Both the position numbers and the translations under genes were made by a program. This document shows positions 1-7,827 of a stretch of DNA of 13,324 nt, one piece after another. Positions within the stretch are counted from its first letter, which is position 1, and the number at the start of each line of letters is the position of its first letter. Origin of the DNA: Alphaproteobacteria bacterium (GTDB taxonomy: Bacteria; Pseudomonadota; Alphaproteobacteria; CAAHEQ01; UBA3637); the NCBI GenBank assembly GCA_017513365.1, contig JAFXFY010000001.1:1-13324 (forward strand). The letters run 5' to 3'. A model generated the notes under the pieces. It did no database searches. It was not told the DNA's origin and was given only the letters and a program-made list of their open reading frames with translations.

Positions 1-17
1 AAGATAATAGGTAATTC

Positions 18-35
18 TGTCCAATTTTTTGGACA
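18..35. repeat. Perfect inverted repeat at window edge
   Basis: TGTCCAA, a TTTT loop and TTGGACA form a perfect 7-bp stem near the left end of the window. No U-run follows it on either strand, so it does not look like a standard terminator. It lies beyond the end of the late operon, in what is probably the genome-terminal non-coding segment. A role in replication or packaging at the end is possible but unproven. Confidence 0.5.
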
Positions 36-40
36 CTTCC

Positions 41-80
41 CCCGATGGCCATACATGATCCGGCGCGGGCCGTGATCGGG
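41..80. repeat. GC-rich imperfect hairpin near genome end
   Basis: CCCGAT (41-46) pairs with ATCGGG (75-80), and GGCC (47-50) pairs with GGCC (68-71), leaving a GTG bulge (72-74). The enclosed segment is GC-rich compared with the genes nearby. No promoter is visible that would transcribe it separately. It could be a terminal DNA structure or part of a non-coding RNA that runs outside the window. Confidence 0.35.
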
Positions 81-115
81 AAAAGAAAACCGGCATCATT
101 GGCGTGATACCGGTT
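81..115 (-). terminator. Rho-independent terminator of the late operon
   Basis: On the minus strand, AACCGG and CCGGTT arms, extended to an 11-bp stem with one mismatch and a 6-nt loop (88-115), are followed by the U-rich tract TTCTTTT (81-87). It lies 28 nt after the M23 peptidase stop codon, as expected for the end of the late transcript. Confidence 0.8.
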
Positions 116-143
116 ATGCCTGGTTAATGGCATTTGTGTTTAG

Positions 144-974
144 TTATTCATTCACTACCCTTTTAATGTTGGTTAGTTTAGCATTTAACGCATCGTATTT
201 AACTTTTAATTCTTCATACAATGCTTTATAGTCTGTTGGCGGTAAATCTTCACCGTTCATAACAGCCACCCAAAATTGATTATTGTCGATAACATCAATT
301 AAGGCCCAATCATAGCCATCGGCTTTTTTCCAATCGTGGACATCGTATATACCGCGCACACAATATTTATCATATGCCGTACCGGTTAATGATGGTTTTT
401 TGCGCATTCTTCTGGTATCCGATTTAATATTAACTTGTTCAATTAGATCGTTTCTTTCAACGGGTTTTGGATAATTCATAATTGTCAATTCCTTTTTCCA
501 TTCACTTGATATGTATTCAGTATTGAACTGTTTATTATAAGCCAAATATTCGTATGGATTTATAACATTATCTAACATGGTATCCCATGAATAATTTACA
601 GCCGTTTTAACGCATTTTGTTAAATATAGGTGTAAATGTATACCGTTACTTTTTCCGGTGTTTCCACGCGTTGCGTTGGCCATCTGTTGGCCTAAATAAA
701 CGCGATCACCTTTTTTTACGGTTGGGAAATATGCTAAATGTATATATCCGGTCCATCGTTTGGTTCCATCATCGTATGGATGTTCAATAACAATGTAGTT
801 ACCTACTTCGGAACCATAACCGCGATCAACAACAATTCCATCTTGCCATGCTAACACCGGACAATTTGGATTTTCGGCCCATCCAATATCAATACCCTTA
901 TGTGATGGGTAATTATAAGGTTTAGTTATACCCCGTGCATCTGTTAACGGGATGATGCCAATATCTTTATTCAT
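144..974 (-). CDS. M23-family metallopeptidase, gp13-like cell wall hydrolase
   Basis: Predicted zinc endopeptidase that cuts peptidoglycan cross-bridges. Numbered from the upstream TTG frame (subtract 5 for the ATG start), the LytM-type ligands are H30 and D34 in SHKGIDIG, and H118 and H120 in the GIHLHL segment; H84 sits in the conserved YIHL strand. An SH3-like region follows at about 185-250, with a charged coiled coil at about 253-281. phi29 gp13 carries an M23 domain at the tail tip, so this may be a virion enzyme that opens the wall at infection; an endolysin role is the alternative. The ATG at 974 overlaps the fibre stop in an ATGA, which suggests coupled translation. A TTG at 989 would give 281 aa but has no ribosome binding site. 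This is the last gene before the terminator. Confidence 0.85.
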   Translation of the reverse strand: MNKDIGIIPLTDARGITKPYNYPSHKGIDIGWAENPNCPVLAWQDGIVVDRGYGSEVGNYIVIEHPYDDGTKRWTGYIHLAYFPTVKKGDRVYLGQQMANATRGNTGKSNGIHLHLYLTKCVKTAVNYSWDTMLDNVINPYEYLAYNKQFNTEYISSEWKKELTIMNYPKPVERNDLIEQVNIKSDTRRMRKKPSLTGTAYDKYCVRGIYDVHDWKKADGYDWALIDVIDNNQFWVAVMNGEDLPPTDYKALYEELKVKYDALNAKLTNIKRVVNE

Positions 975-2035
975 GCTGTTCTTATCCAAACATAAACGGC
1001 GATATATGGCGGCATATTGCTGAATGGTGTTGATGATCCGCCGTTATCATATATAACATCGCTGACACTGTTACCGCCGGAATAACGTGAACCCTGGCGA
1101 TAATATCCAGAAACTACATTGGATGTTTTGAAAACTGTACCGTCAACGCCGGCGATAACTGTTCCAGGCTGTGCACCGCCACCGCCATGGACCTGAAAAT
1201 ATCCTTGCTGTTTCGGTAAATTTCCGGCCACTAACGTTGTATTTTCCTGGCCACCGGTTTCACCGCGGTTATGATTATTGCCACATGCTAAAATAAATTT
1301 GTCTTTTAACTGTGTCCATGTACCGAAACCAAATAACGTGGCTGGATTTGTTGAAACGTTAGCATTCATATAAATTGATCCAACGGGATAAACTTGCTGT
1401 AAACTACATTTGGTGGTATCGGATGGATGAACATGATCCCCACGGGCATAAGCGTTTTCGGTTCCCACATTGGCCACACCGTTCATTGTTGGTGTGCTGA
1501 TTGATGGTGATGGTGATGTTAAGGCACCGGACCGTTCCCACGCTGTGGAATTTGTACTCCAGATGTATAATTCAAATGAAGGTGAAACACCTACTAAATA
1601 AGCATCGCCGGCTGATCCGGTTGGATGTGCTGTCTGTAAATCGGCTAATGATGGGTATATATCCAGAATTTCCAGGCCGGTACCATTTTCACCGCGTAAT
1701 GATGGTGTTGTGAATGATGTACCATTAGTGAAATTGAATGTTATTTCATCATCGGCATTAATTGAAACGCTTGATATGCCATTCCCGGCCACGCCCTGGG
1801 CACCCGTATTGCCGGTATCGCCTTTATCGCCTTTAACCAATGTAAATGTGAAATTCAAACCGTGAACCAGATCACCGGTCACAACAACATCCGGATTGCT
1901 ACCCCGTATAGCATTAGCGGTAACGGAAAAACCCATTTCACCCCATTCTTTTTTAATTTGCCGTACTGTTTTTATAACCCAATCCAGATTTAACTCATGT
2001 ACATCTGTATATGGAAAATTATCAAAAATAGCCAT
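971..2035 (-). CDS. Collagen-like tail fibre / receptor-binding appendage
   Basis: A 354-aa modular adhesin. The N-terminal NFPYTDVHELNLDWVI motif (residues 6-21) and the helix after it look like the virion-attachment module of appendages in small gut podoviruses (recognised from memory). A collagen-like Gly-X-Y stretch, GDKGDTGNTGAQGVAGNG, spans 69-86. The GDHVHPSDTTK motif (199-209) is common in phage fibres. The C-terminal part, from YPVGSIY at 216 to the MPPYIAVYVWIR end, resembles tail-collar-like receptor-binding domains. Translation starts at the ATG at 2035 behind GGAGTAAAATT. It lies after the lower collar and a small beta-rich protein and before the M23 enzyme, as expected for tail or appendage genes. 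The C-terminal domain probably decides host range (inference). Confidence 0.85.
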   Translation of the reverse strand: MAIFDNFPYTDVHELNLDWVIKTVRQIKKEWGEMGFSVTANAIRGSNPDVVVTGDLVHGLNFTFTLVKGDKGDTGNTGAQGVAGNGISSVSINADDEITFNFTNGTSFTTPSLRGENGTGLEILDIYPSLADLQTAHPTGSAGDAYLVGVSPSFELYIWSTNSTAWERSGALTSPSPSISTPTMNGVANVGTENAYARGDHVHPSDTTKCSLQQVYPVGSIYMNANVSTNPATLFGFGTWTQLKDKFILACGNNHNRGETGGQENTTLVAGNLPKQQGYFQVHGGGGAQPGTVIAGVDGTVFKTSNVVSGYYRQGSRYSGGNSVSDVIYDNGGSSTPFSNMPPYIAVYVWIRTA

Positions 2036-2045
2036 AATTTTACTC

Positions 2046-2543
2046 CTATATCGTTGGTGTAACTGTTATTTTAGCACTTGCCGGCTGTGAACCATCTGTG
2101 ATTGAAAAAATAAAGTTATGGTTATCCATATCCAATTCATACGTACAATTAACAGTATCCGATACCGCATAAGCGGTATTTATAGCAAATGTTAATTCTC
2201 TAGCACCAGTCCATTCATAATAATTGTCACCTTCATCGCCATATTTAGGTACAAAAATTTCAAAGGTTGATGTGCTTTCACCCGGAATTGATGCCCATTC
2301 TTCCCAAACGCTACCATCTTTTAATGATAACAAATTTAATGTTCCTGGCTCCTCCGTGTAATCGGTTGTATCAACTTCTATTGTTAAGATGGGGTTATCA
2401 ACCCCACTTCCACCGCCACCAACCGGATAAAATATTCCGGTTGTTTCATCCATAACACCACCGGTTAATTCGTGGGTATCGGTGTCCACGCTGACATATG
2501 CAACGTTGGCGTTTTCAAATCTTATATTTGCATTTTTTGCCAT
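2046..2543 (-). CDS. Small beta-rich probable virion protein, function unknown
   Basis: A 165-aa protein that I cannot assign to a family. A short N-terminal beta-like segment (1-42) ends in a glycine-rich hinge (GGGGSG). After it comes an acidic region of about 115 residues rich in beta-prone, Thr/Val-alternating strands, ending ASAKITVTPTI. There is no signal peptide or membrane segment. The start at 2543 is supported by AAAGGTTAACAA upstream. Its place between the lower collar and the fibre suggests a structural part, such as a head fibre, a decoration protein or an appendage subunit that pairs with the fibre. That is inference from position only. Confidence 0.7.
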   Translation of the reverse strand: MAKNANIRFENANVAYVSVDTDTHELTGGVMDETTGIFYPVGGGGSGVDNPILTIEVDTTDYTEEPGTLNLLSLKDGSVWEEWASIPGESTSTFEIFVPKYGDEGDNYYEWTGARELTFAINTAYAVSDTVNCTYELDMDNHNFIFSITDGSQPASAKITVTPTI

Positions 2544-2555
2544 TTGTTAACCTTT

Positions 2556-3131
2556 CTAATACACCAATAAACAAAATCGGTGTATAAAATCGTTTATTAT
2601 GTAATTGTATAAATCAAAATCCGTTCTTACTTCCGTTTCCATTCTAACGATATCCTGGGCATCACGGATGGCGCTGTCGCCTTCAACATGGAATGTTTCA
2701 TTTGTTGTTACCCATCCCTTATCAGTATTGGTAAGGTCAACGGCCACAACACCCGTTTGAACACCATTCCGTGAACTGTCATTCCAGGCGTTTTCATTGG
2801 TTTTTGTTGTGCCTTTATTGGTTCCCGTTAAATCACGCTGTTCGCTGATCGTACGGGTTTCATCACGTTTGATGTTAACAAACGGATCATAATCTTCATA
2901 TAATACCCTGGCCACGCATTCCCATGTATGCAAACGCATCCGGCTCCATGACATAATGGCCTGGCGCATGAAATCGGCATCCGGATAAAGGATTTCCAAT
3001 TCCCCGGCGGTCATTAAGAGATTATCGCGGAATGTATCACGATCTATTTCATCCGGTAACATGATACCGTCAAAAATAGAATTATCATATTGGTATAAAC
3101 CTAATAACGATAATCTGGCGCCCCTACTCAT
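2556..3131 (-). CDS. Lower collar / connector protein, gp11-like
   Basis: A 191-aa protein in the position of phi29 gene 11, directly after the portal. The N-terminal half (MSRGARLSLLGLYQYDNS and what follows) is helical, with charged segments typical of small-podovirus lower collar proteins. The middle is polar and low in complexity (Thr, Asn, Gly), and the end is helical and aromatic. In phi29 the lower collar joins the portal to the tail knob. The ATG at 3131 overlaps the portal stop by 8 nt (ATGAGTAG), with GGTGA upstream, so translation is probably coupled. A TTG at 3170 would add 13 residues but has no supporting signal. It is shorter than phi29 gp11 (about 290 aa), in line with the compact genome. 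Confidence 0.75.
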   Translation of the reverse strand: MSRGARLSLLGLYQYDNSIFDGIMLPDEIDRDTFRDNLLMTAGELEILYPDADFMRQAIMSWSRMRLHTWECVARVLYEDYDPFVNIKRDETRTISEQRDLTGTNKGTTKTNENAWNDSSRNGVQTGVVAVDLTNTDKGWVTTNETFHVEGDSAIRDAQDIVRMETEVRTDFDLYNYIINDFIHRFCLLVY

Positions 3132-4020
3132 AAGCCAATTCACCGCCTTCCGGTTTGAAACGGTAATCAACGGAAATATTTAACCCATACATGGCGTTTA
3201 CCTTTTTCAAATCCTTTTCGATCGTTTCTTTCCATAATGCTATTTTGGCGTTTGTATCCACATTATTCATGTTGACTTCATCAACTAGCATACGTTCGCG
3301 TTTCTGGGTATTGGCGTTTGGGATGCCAATATCAGTATTGAAACGATCTTCAATGGTTTTCATATCATTTAAGATTTTATCTGTAATGTAATTCTGTCCT
3401 ACATTCTGGGTGAATAATTCCCATGTTGGCGTACCATCTTCATTAATCAATGATTTATCAATTACGGCTATCGGTTCGCCCGATGCCAATTTATCATACA
3501 TCTTTTTAAAGGTTTCAGCGGACCGCTTGTTTTCGCTGAAAAAGATATAAGACATTTTAGAATTAAGTAAATTTATGCCGGCTGTTTCCAGACATAAAGC
3601 CATTAAATCGGCATATGTTGTAACAATATCCATTATGCCGGAGTAATTCGGCTGTAATTTTATTATTTCACATTCCTGGCCAATAACAGCGGTTTTAAAC
3701 CCTTGTAATAAAGGGTTGGCGATAACTACATTTGTTGGCTGATAAAACACATTATAGCCCGATAAACCGCAAACCATGGGGATAACACCGTATTTTTCAG
3801 TCTTGATAACGGATATATAACCATATCCAAATAATACATATTGGAAATAGTTTAATGGCCACGTTTCCAGCAAACCATCAAATTTGAAAATGCTGATGGC
3901 CTTTTCAAATAGATATTTTGTGTAATACATAACCAACGCGGTATTTCTACAATGAACCGTGCTTGGCGATCTAATGGCGTTATATAAATTATCAAATTCA
4001 TAATTTGTTGGTATGTTCAT
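3124..4020 (-). CDS. Portal / upper collar protein, gp10-like
   Basis: A 298-aa protein close in length to the phi29 portal gp10 (309 aa). In that family a dodecameric ring at one capsid vertex forms the DNA channel and the docking site of the packaging motor. Recognisable parts are an N-terminal helical segment, a central mixed alpha/beta part and a conserved patch near residues 239-255 (TQKRERMLVDEVNMNN). That patch resembles the K-R-E-R...DEVN signature of phi29-like connectors. The start at 4020 follows AAGGTGATTAT, which overlaps the CHAP gene stop, so spacing is tight. The last 8 nt overlap the lower collar start. Order (knob, CHAP, portal, lower collar, fibre) and length both support the call. 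Confidence 0.88.
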   Translation of the reverse strand: MNIPTNYEFDNLYNAIRSPSTVHCRNTALVMYYTKYLFEKAISIFKFDGLLETWPLNYFQYVLFGYGYISVIKTEKYGVIPMVCGLSGYNVFYQPTNVVIANPLLQGFKTAVIGQECEIIKLQPNYSGIMDIVTTYADLMALCLETAGINLLNSKMSYIFFSENKRSAETFKKMYDKLASGEPIAVIDKSLINEDGTPTWELFTQNVGQNYITDKILNDMKTIEDRFNTDIGIPNANTQKRERMLVDEVNMNNVDTNAKIALWKETIEKDLKKVNAMYGLNISVDYRFKPEGGELAYE

Positions 4021-4024
4021 ATAA

Positions 4025-4576
4025 TCACCTTATCTTTACTTTTATATTTTTTCTTTTCAGTTTTGGAATTAAGTACGTTTCAATCGGTTCAAATGAAATA
4101 GGCAAATATATAAAGCCCTGGAAATTCATACCCCGGTATAAATGCCATGTATTATAGGCGTAAACGGTCTGTAAACGGAATGTTACACCCCCATAAACAC
4201 TTTCACTTAATACCAATGATGTTATATTGCCCAAACTGTCGTAATTTATCTGTTCAACTATGGCCACATGGCCCGATCCGGCGCCTGGTTCATCATAACA
4301 TATAACCGCACCCAATTGCGGATCACTTCCGCGCCGGTACCCATCACCGGTATTTAACCACCATATTTCAGCTTGGTTAATCGATAGATTGCATGTTGTT
4401 GCATTTAAGATTTCAAGCCAACGGCCCCACGCATAGCCAACGCAATTTGATAAAACTGAACCCGTACCATATGACGGATAACCCAATATACATTGATTGT
4501 ATCCACCGTATGCGGTATTTATCCATCGTAAATCGGTATTGGCCGGCCGTGATAATCTGGGTATAAACGCGCTCAT
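4025..4576 (-). CDS. CHAP-domain peptidoglycan hydrolase
   Basis: A 183-aa protein with the CHAP (NlpC/P60-like cysteine amidase/peptidase) signature: the nucleophile C45 in SNCVGYAWGRW, the catalytic His H103 in SGHVAIVEQI, and an acidic/polar third position around E125 in LVLSESVYGG. The conserved GAVICYDEP strand (89-97) lies before the His. The C-terminus is basic (KLKRKNIKVKIR), which could bind wall polymers. It has no signal peptide, so it needs a holin, or delivery on the virion. It lies inside the structural cluster, coupled to the tail knob gene by an ATGA overlap (4573-4576). A virion-associated lysin is therefore as plausible as an endolysin. phi29's own endolysin is a different fold (gp15, lysozyme-like). 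Confidence 0.85.
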   Translation of the reverse strand: MSAFIPRLSRPANTDLRWINTAYGGYNQCILGYPSYGTGSVLSNCVGYAWGRWLEILNATTCNLSINQAEIWWLNTGDGYRRGSDPQLGAVICYDEPGAGSGHVAIVEQINYDSLGNITSLVLSESVYGGVTFRLQTVYAYNTWHLYRGMNFQGFIYLPISFEPIETYLIPKLKRKNIKVKIR

Positions 4577-5964
4577 TCGTAATAGAAACCCCGTGAAAGT
4601 ATATTATTTAAACGCTGTTTTTCCGTATCGGTACCACTGATGGATATTTTAGGATCATCGGCTAATATGTACCCCGGTATATTTGCCGGCGTACGCATTT
4701 TACATAACGGTAAACCCTTATTAGCAACGTCACGGTCCGCGATCAATTTAAAATAACATACTAAAACCGGATCATGATAACATGAAATCCCACCCGATGC
4801 ACTTGAATGGCCTGGTGTTGGCGTACTGTTATTAATAGCGCTGGCTACCCCAACGGCTACACCTAACACATTACCCGTAATGGCTGAAACTACCGTTTCA
4901 CCCACACTTGCCAATAAACCGCCAACATTAACATCATTACCGGATAAATTAATATCCGTTCCGAAATTAACGTATGTAACGTAAAATGATTTATACGTAT
5001 CCGGTGAACTTGAAACTTTGAACATTATTTCAAAACGGGCATTTCCGTTGGTAAAATCCGGTGTAATATTTATTTCAAATGCATTACCATACGTTTTCAT
5101 CCGTTCGTTATCAAGCGTTATAGGGCCCGTTAACGGATGTATTAATTGATATCGGCTGTATGGCGCCCGTTTAACAAACGCGCCGTACGCGGTCTGTGGA
5201 TGGCTTGGAACACCGGTAAAATACTGACGATAGGTTGATGAGCCCGTAACCCTTGGCGCATATACGCCCGTTGGCCACGATCCTAAATATATCTGGTATC
5301 CGGCACCGCTGTTATCATCCACGGTGAACCCCACCGGATACCAACGGCATGATACGATATAATCGGATATTTTATTAAGTGAATTTCTTACACCGCTTTC
5401 CAGATTTCCCCACCATGTATTATTACCGCTGTTAGCATAAAACAGTTTTACCACATCCACAAATTTGGATGGTATTAACTGATAATAGATAACACCGTTT
5501 GTGGATGCCTGATCATATCCCTGGACACCTACAACATAATAACCGTTATCAAATCCGGAAAATTCAAATGATTGGGATAATCCTAAATCGGAAATTACGC
5601 TGATCTGTGTTTCGGCTTTTGTTGGGAATAAAGTATCAATGATATTAGTATCCTGCTCATACGCTGATCGTAAAACATACATGGATGTTGAACCTATTGT
5701 ACTTTTAAAACTTGCCATTACATCAACATTACAATATACGATCCAAACGCCCTTATTGAACACCACGTCATTTATAAAATAATAACGGCTTAATGATGCA
5801 ATATAACAGTAATTGTATGATGATGGATTTGTATTTAATTCAATAACCGGGTTTATTATGCTCGAAGGTGATTTGACTAAACATGATAAAACGGTACCGG
5901 TTGATGTTGGTATTTTTGTACTGTTTTCCTTTTTACTGAAATTCCAAAATGTAATATTGATCAT
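4573..5964 (-). CDS. Tail knob / distal tail tube protein, gp9-like
   Basis: A 463-aa counterpart of phi29 gp9 (599 aa), which forms the hexameric tail knob. The N-terminal SRYYFINDVVFNKGVWIVY region, running on to CNVDVMASFKSTIG (59-90), is a family signature. Residues about 344-380 are strongly hydrophobic and Gly/Ala/Val-rich (VGGLLASV through VLGVAVGVASAINN). This matches the phi29 gp9 hydrophobic loops, known to plug the tube and later form a membrane channel for DNA entry. It then ends with a polar domain. The start at 5964 follows AAAGAAGGTAATTT. The gene stands 132 nt after the capsid gene, separated by a 14-bp stem. Confidence 0.88.
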   Translation of the reverse strand: MINITFWNFSKKENSTKIPTSTGTVLSCLVKSPSSIINPVIELNTNPSSYNYCYIASLSRYYFINDVVFNKGVWIVYCNVDVMASFKSTIGSTSMYVLRSAYEQDTNIIDTLFPTKAETQISVISDLGLSQSFEFSGFDNGYYVVGVQGYDQASTNGVIYYQLIPSKFVDVVKLFYANSGNNTWWGNLESGVRNSLNKISDYIVSCRWYPVGFTVDDNSGAGYQIYLGSWPTGVYAPRVTGSSTYRQYFTGVPSHPQTAYGAFVKRAPYSRYQLIHPLTGPITLDNERMKTYGNAFEINITPDFTNGNARFEIMFKVSSSPDTYKSFYVTYVNFGTDINLSGNDVNVGGLLASVGETVVSAITGNVLGVAVGVASAINNSTPTPGHSSASGGISCYHDPVLVCYFKLIADRDVANKGLPLCKMRTPANIPGYILADDPKISISGTDTEKQRLNNILSRGFYYE

Positions 5965-5986
5965 AAATTACCTTCTTTCTTTTGGA

Positions 5987-6057
5987 CCGCTAACGGCCGG
6001 AGTTATGGACTATGTACTATGGTAAAGAATAATATAGGAGAAACCGGCCGTTAACAG
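5987..6057 (-). other. 14-bp long-range RNA stem between capsid and tail knob genes
   Basis: The arms CCGCTAACGGCCGG (5987-6000) and CCGGCCGTTAACAG (6044-6057) pair over 14 bp, counting two G-U pairs in the minus-strand RNA, with 10 bp of exact Watson-Crick core. The 43-nt loop carries an imperfect direct repeat of TATGGACTATG / TATGTACTATGG type. No U-run follows, so it is not a standard terminator. It could act as a processing or stability element that sets the amount of capsid mRNA against downstream mRNA. Confidence 0.6.
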
Positions 6058-6096
6058 CCAATAGAAAGGAGTTATCATAATACGCAAACAAACGTA

Positions 6097-7269
6097 TTAA
6101 TCTAACAATAATAAGATACCTTTTTCCGTAACGTCATTCTGGTACTGAATGCGTACATGGTTGAATAAATTGTAATACTGTCCTTTAGCGTTATATGGGG
6201 ACCGTTCTAATGTATCCTGGTAGATATTATAACCGATTGCATCGCGGTCAAACATGATACCCACAATATCATCCACGGCCTGGTTGGCGGCATTTGATAC
6301 GATCGTACCGGTTGCATCGATATAAACAGGTGTTACGCTTACGGAATTTGGTGAACCGATATTTTGCCAATATGTAACACTTTCAGTATTAGCACGTGTT
6401 AAATAGTTATCATGATATGTATCGGCCAATACTTCGGCATCCATATGTGCCATTAAATCAGCATCCAGGAAAATGCGCTGATCTTCTACCGGTGTATGTC
6501 TTAAAATAGGATAACCGGTAATGACCTGCTGGAATAACTGTGAGCGTTCGGACATCATCTTTGAAAGCATTTCAATACGTGCATAACACCAACGCGCAAA
6601 TGCCGGGAAATTTGCCGGCTGTCTTACGGTGGTGCCGGTTAATGATAAACCGGTCCGTGCGTTATATTCAGTTAATAAATGAATAACATGGCCGGTACCT
6701 AAAATGTTTAATGCACCCATGAAGTTGGCAACGGATGCCCTGGCCATTTCTTCTAACCACTGTTCGCGTTCATTTTCGAAATGTGTCATTAATCCGGACA
6801 TGAAATTCGCTAATTCCTGGGGACCGCTGAATGCTAATTCCAACTGTTTTGTGGTGATTGTGTACTGACCTAACCATAAATCGGACCCAACATATCTTGT
6901 TTCCAATACTGATGGTTTACGGATGGCGAACTGATCAACGGTTCCGCCATCTGTTAATGTGAATGATGGGTTTGAAATCGGATCGCGGTCCGCAAATGAT
7001 AATTTACGGGTAATTCCGCCCCATCTTTCGGCGCTGACTTCCAGGCCAGCGAATTTACGGCTGTAAGGTCTTACGGCTACTAATGTACGGCCTACCATCT
7101 GAGAAATTGCATTCAAAACGGGTTCAAAACCATTCTGTAATGTTGCCTGGGCCACGCTGATAAAATCGACTAATGAAACCGGTGTTAATACTTTTCTTCC
7201 GGTTGCCTGGAGATGCAATTCAGCAATTAATGCATATGCATCTTCAATGCCCATTGTGTTAACTGCCAT
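6097..7269 (-). CDS. Major capsid protein, gp8-like
   Basis: A 390-aa protein in the position of phi29 gene 8 (448 aa; HK97-type fold), after a scaffold-like gene. Features that fit are an N-terminal helical segment, a mixed alpha/beta body, the long amphipathic helix around 165-190 (FENEREQWLEEMARA), and a C-terminal part with strands (SVTYWQNIG, SVSVTPVYIDA). There is no protease or delta-domain, in line with the separate scaffold of phi29-type heads. The start at 7269 lies behind GGAAGGTAAAAATTAA, a strong site fitting high expression. The shorter length suggests that the BIG2-type surface domain of phi29 gp8 is missing (inference). Confidence 0.85.
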   Translation of the reverse strand: MAVNTMGIEDAYALIAELHLQATGRKVLTPVSLVDFISVAQATLQNGFEPVLNAISQMVGRTLVAVRPYSRKFAGLEVSAERWGGITRKLSFADRDPISNPSFTLTDGGTVDQFAIRKPSVLETRYVGSDLWLGQYTITTKQLELAFSGPQELANFMSGLMTHFENEREQWLEEMARASVANFMGALNILGTGHVIHLLTEYNARTGLSLTGTTVRQPANFPAFARWCYARIEMLSKMMSERSQLFQQVITGYPILRHTPVEDQRIFLDADLMAHMDAEVLADTYHDNYLTRANTESVTYWQNIGSPNSVSVTPVYIDATGTIVSNAANQAVDDIVGIMFDRDAIGYNIYQDTLERSPYNAKGQYYNLFNHVRIQYQNDVTEKGILLLLD

Positions 7270-7286
7270 TTAATTTTTACCTTCCT

Positions 7287-7613
7287 TTACTTTGTTTCTT
7301 TAGGTGGATTAATAACATTTGCTAAAATACGCTGTGCCACATCTTCATTAGTAATGTTCATTGTATCATGCTGAATGAAATATTTTTCCATCTGTGTTTT
7401 CATTCCCTTAACTTCATTTACCAATGATGTTAATAACTCGATGTCCGGGTTTGGCTGTACTTCCGGCACCTTTTCCGGTTCGGTCTGTGGCGTAATTTCA
7501 GCCGTTTTAACGCTTGTTTCCGGTTCTTCCGAACCAATATAAGCATTAATTTCTTCGCGCGTGTAACCGGCTTTTAACAATGTTACAAAATCCTTAATGT
7601 CTAACTTTTCCAT
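7287..7613 (-). CDS. Putative scaffolding protein, gp7-like position
   Basis: A 108-aa, acidic, helical protein just upstream of the major capsid gene, the place and size of phi29 gp7 (98 aa), the internal scaffold released from proheads. Residues 1-30 form a short helical module (MEKLDIKDFVTLLKAGYTRE). Next is a Pro/Glu/Thr-rich linker (about 30-58), then a predicted coiled coil (about 58-80, IELLTSLVNEVKGMKTQMEK) and a polar tail. Coiled-coil scaffolds commonly look like this, but sequence identity is not provable here. The start at 7613 follows GAAAGGAAGTACAA. An upstream ATG at 7646 overlaps the previous gene and lacks its own site. Confidence 0.6.
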   Translation of the reverse strand: MEKLDIKDFVTLLKAGYTREEINAYIGSEEPETSVKTAEITPQTEPEKVPEVQPNPDIELLTSLVNEVKGMKTQMEKYFIQHDTMNITNEDVAQRILANVINPPKETK

Positions 7614-7642
7614 TTGTACTTCCTTTCTATTACGGATAATCT

Positions 7643-7807
7643 TCAATCGTGGCGTTCTAACTTATCTTCAATAATGGATAAACGGGTATTGATGCTGTTT
7701 AATGTACGTAACATTTCCGTCATAGTTGTATTCTGGAAATAGATCAAATACGCTACACATACGATACCAATACCGTTATTAATAATCATATTAACAATTT
7801 CATCCAT
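7643..7807 (-). CDS. Small YvrJ/holin-like membrane protein
   Basis: A 54-aa protein read directly from the sequence: MDEIVNMIINNGIGIVCVAY at the N-terminus, then LIYFQNTTMTEMLRTLNSIN and a charged end KLERHD. It has one hydrophobic segment (about 7-24) and a C-terminal amphipathic or coiled-coil helix. This is the layout of YvrJ-family peptides and of small BhlA/UviB-like holins in Firmicutes. It has a strong ribosome binding site, AAGAAGGTGAT at 7811-7821. As the first gene of the late transcript, with two peptidoglycan hydrolases without signal peptides further down, a holin role is reasonable. Family membership is recognised from pattern only. Confidence 0.75.
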   Translation of the reverse strand: MDEIVNMIINNGIGIVCVAYLIYFQNTTMTEMLRTLNSINTRLSIIEDKLERHD

Positions 7808-7827
7808 TTAATCACCTTCTTTAAAAT

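Noticed and set aside
1501..1713. Plus-strand frames opposite the fibre, knob, portal and polymerase genes
   Set aside because: All are short, lack ribosome binding sites and promoters, and lie inside well-supported minus-strand genes.
6079..6098. AATACG / CGTATT hairpin at the capsid gene stop as a terminator
   Set aside because: The stem is only 6 bp with a long loop, and the minus-strand RNA continues without a U-run.
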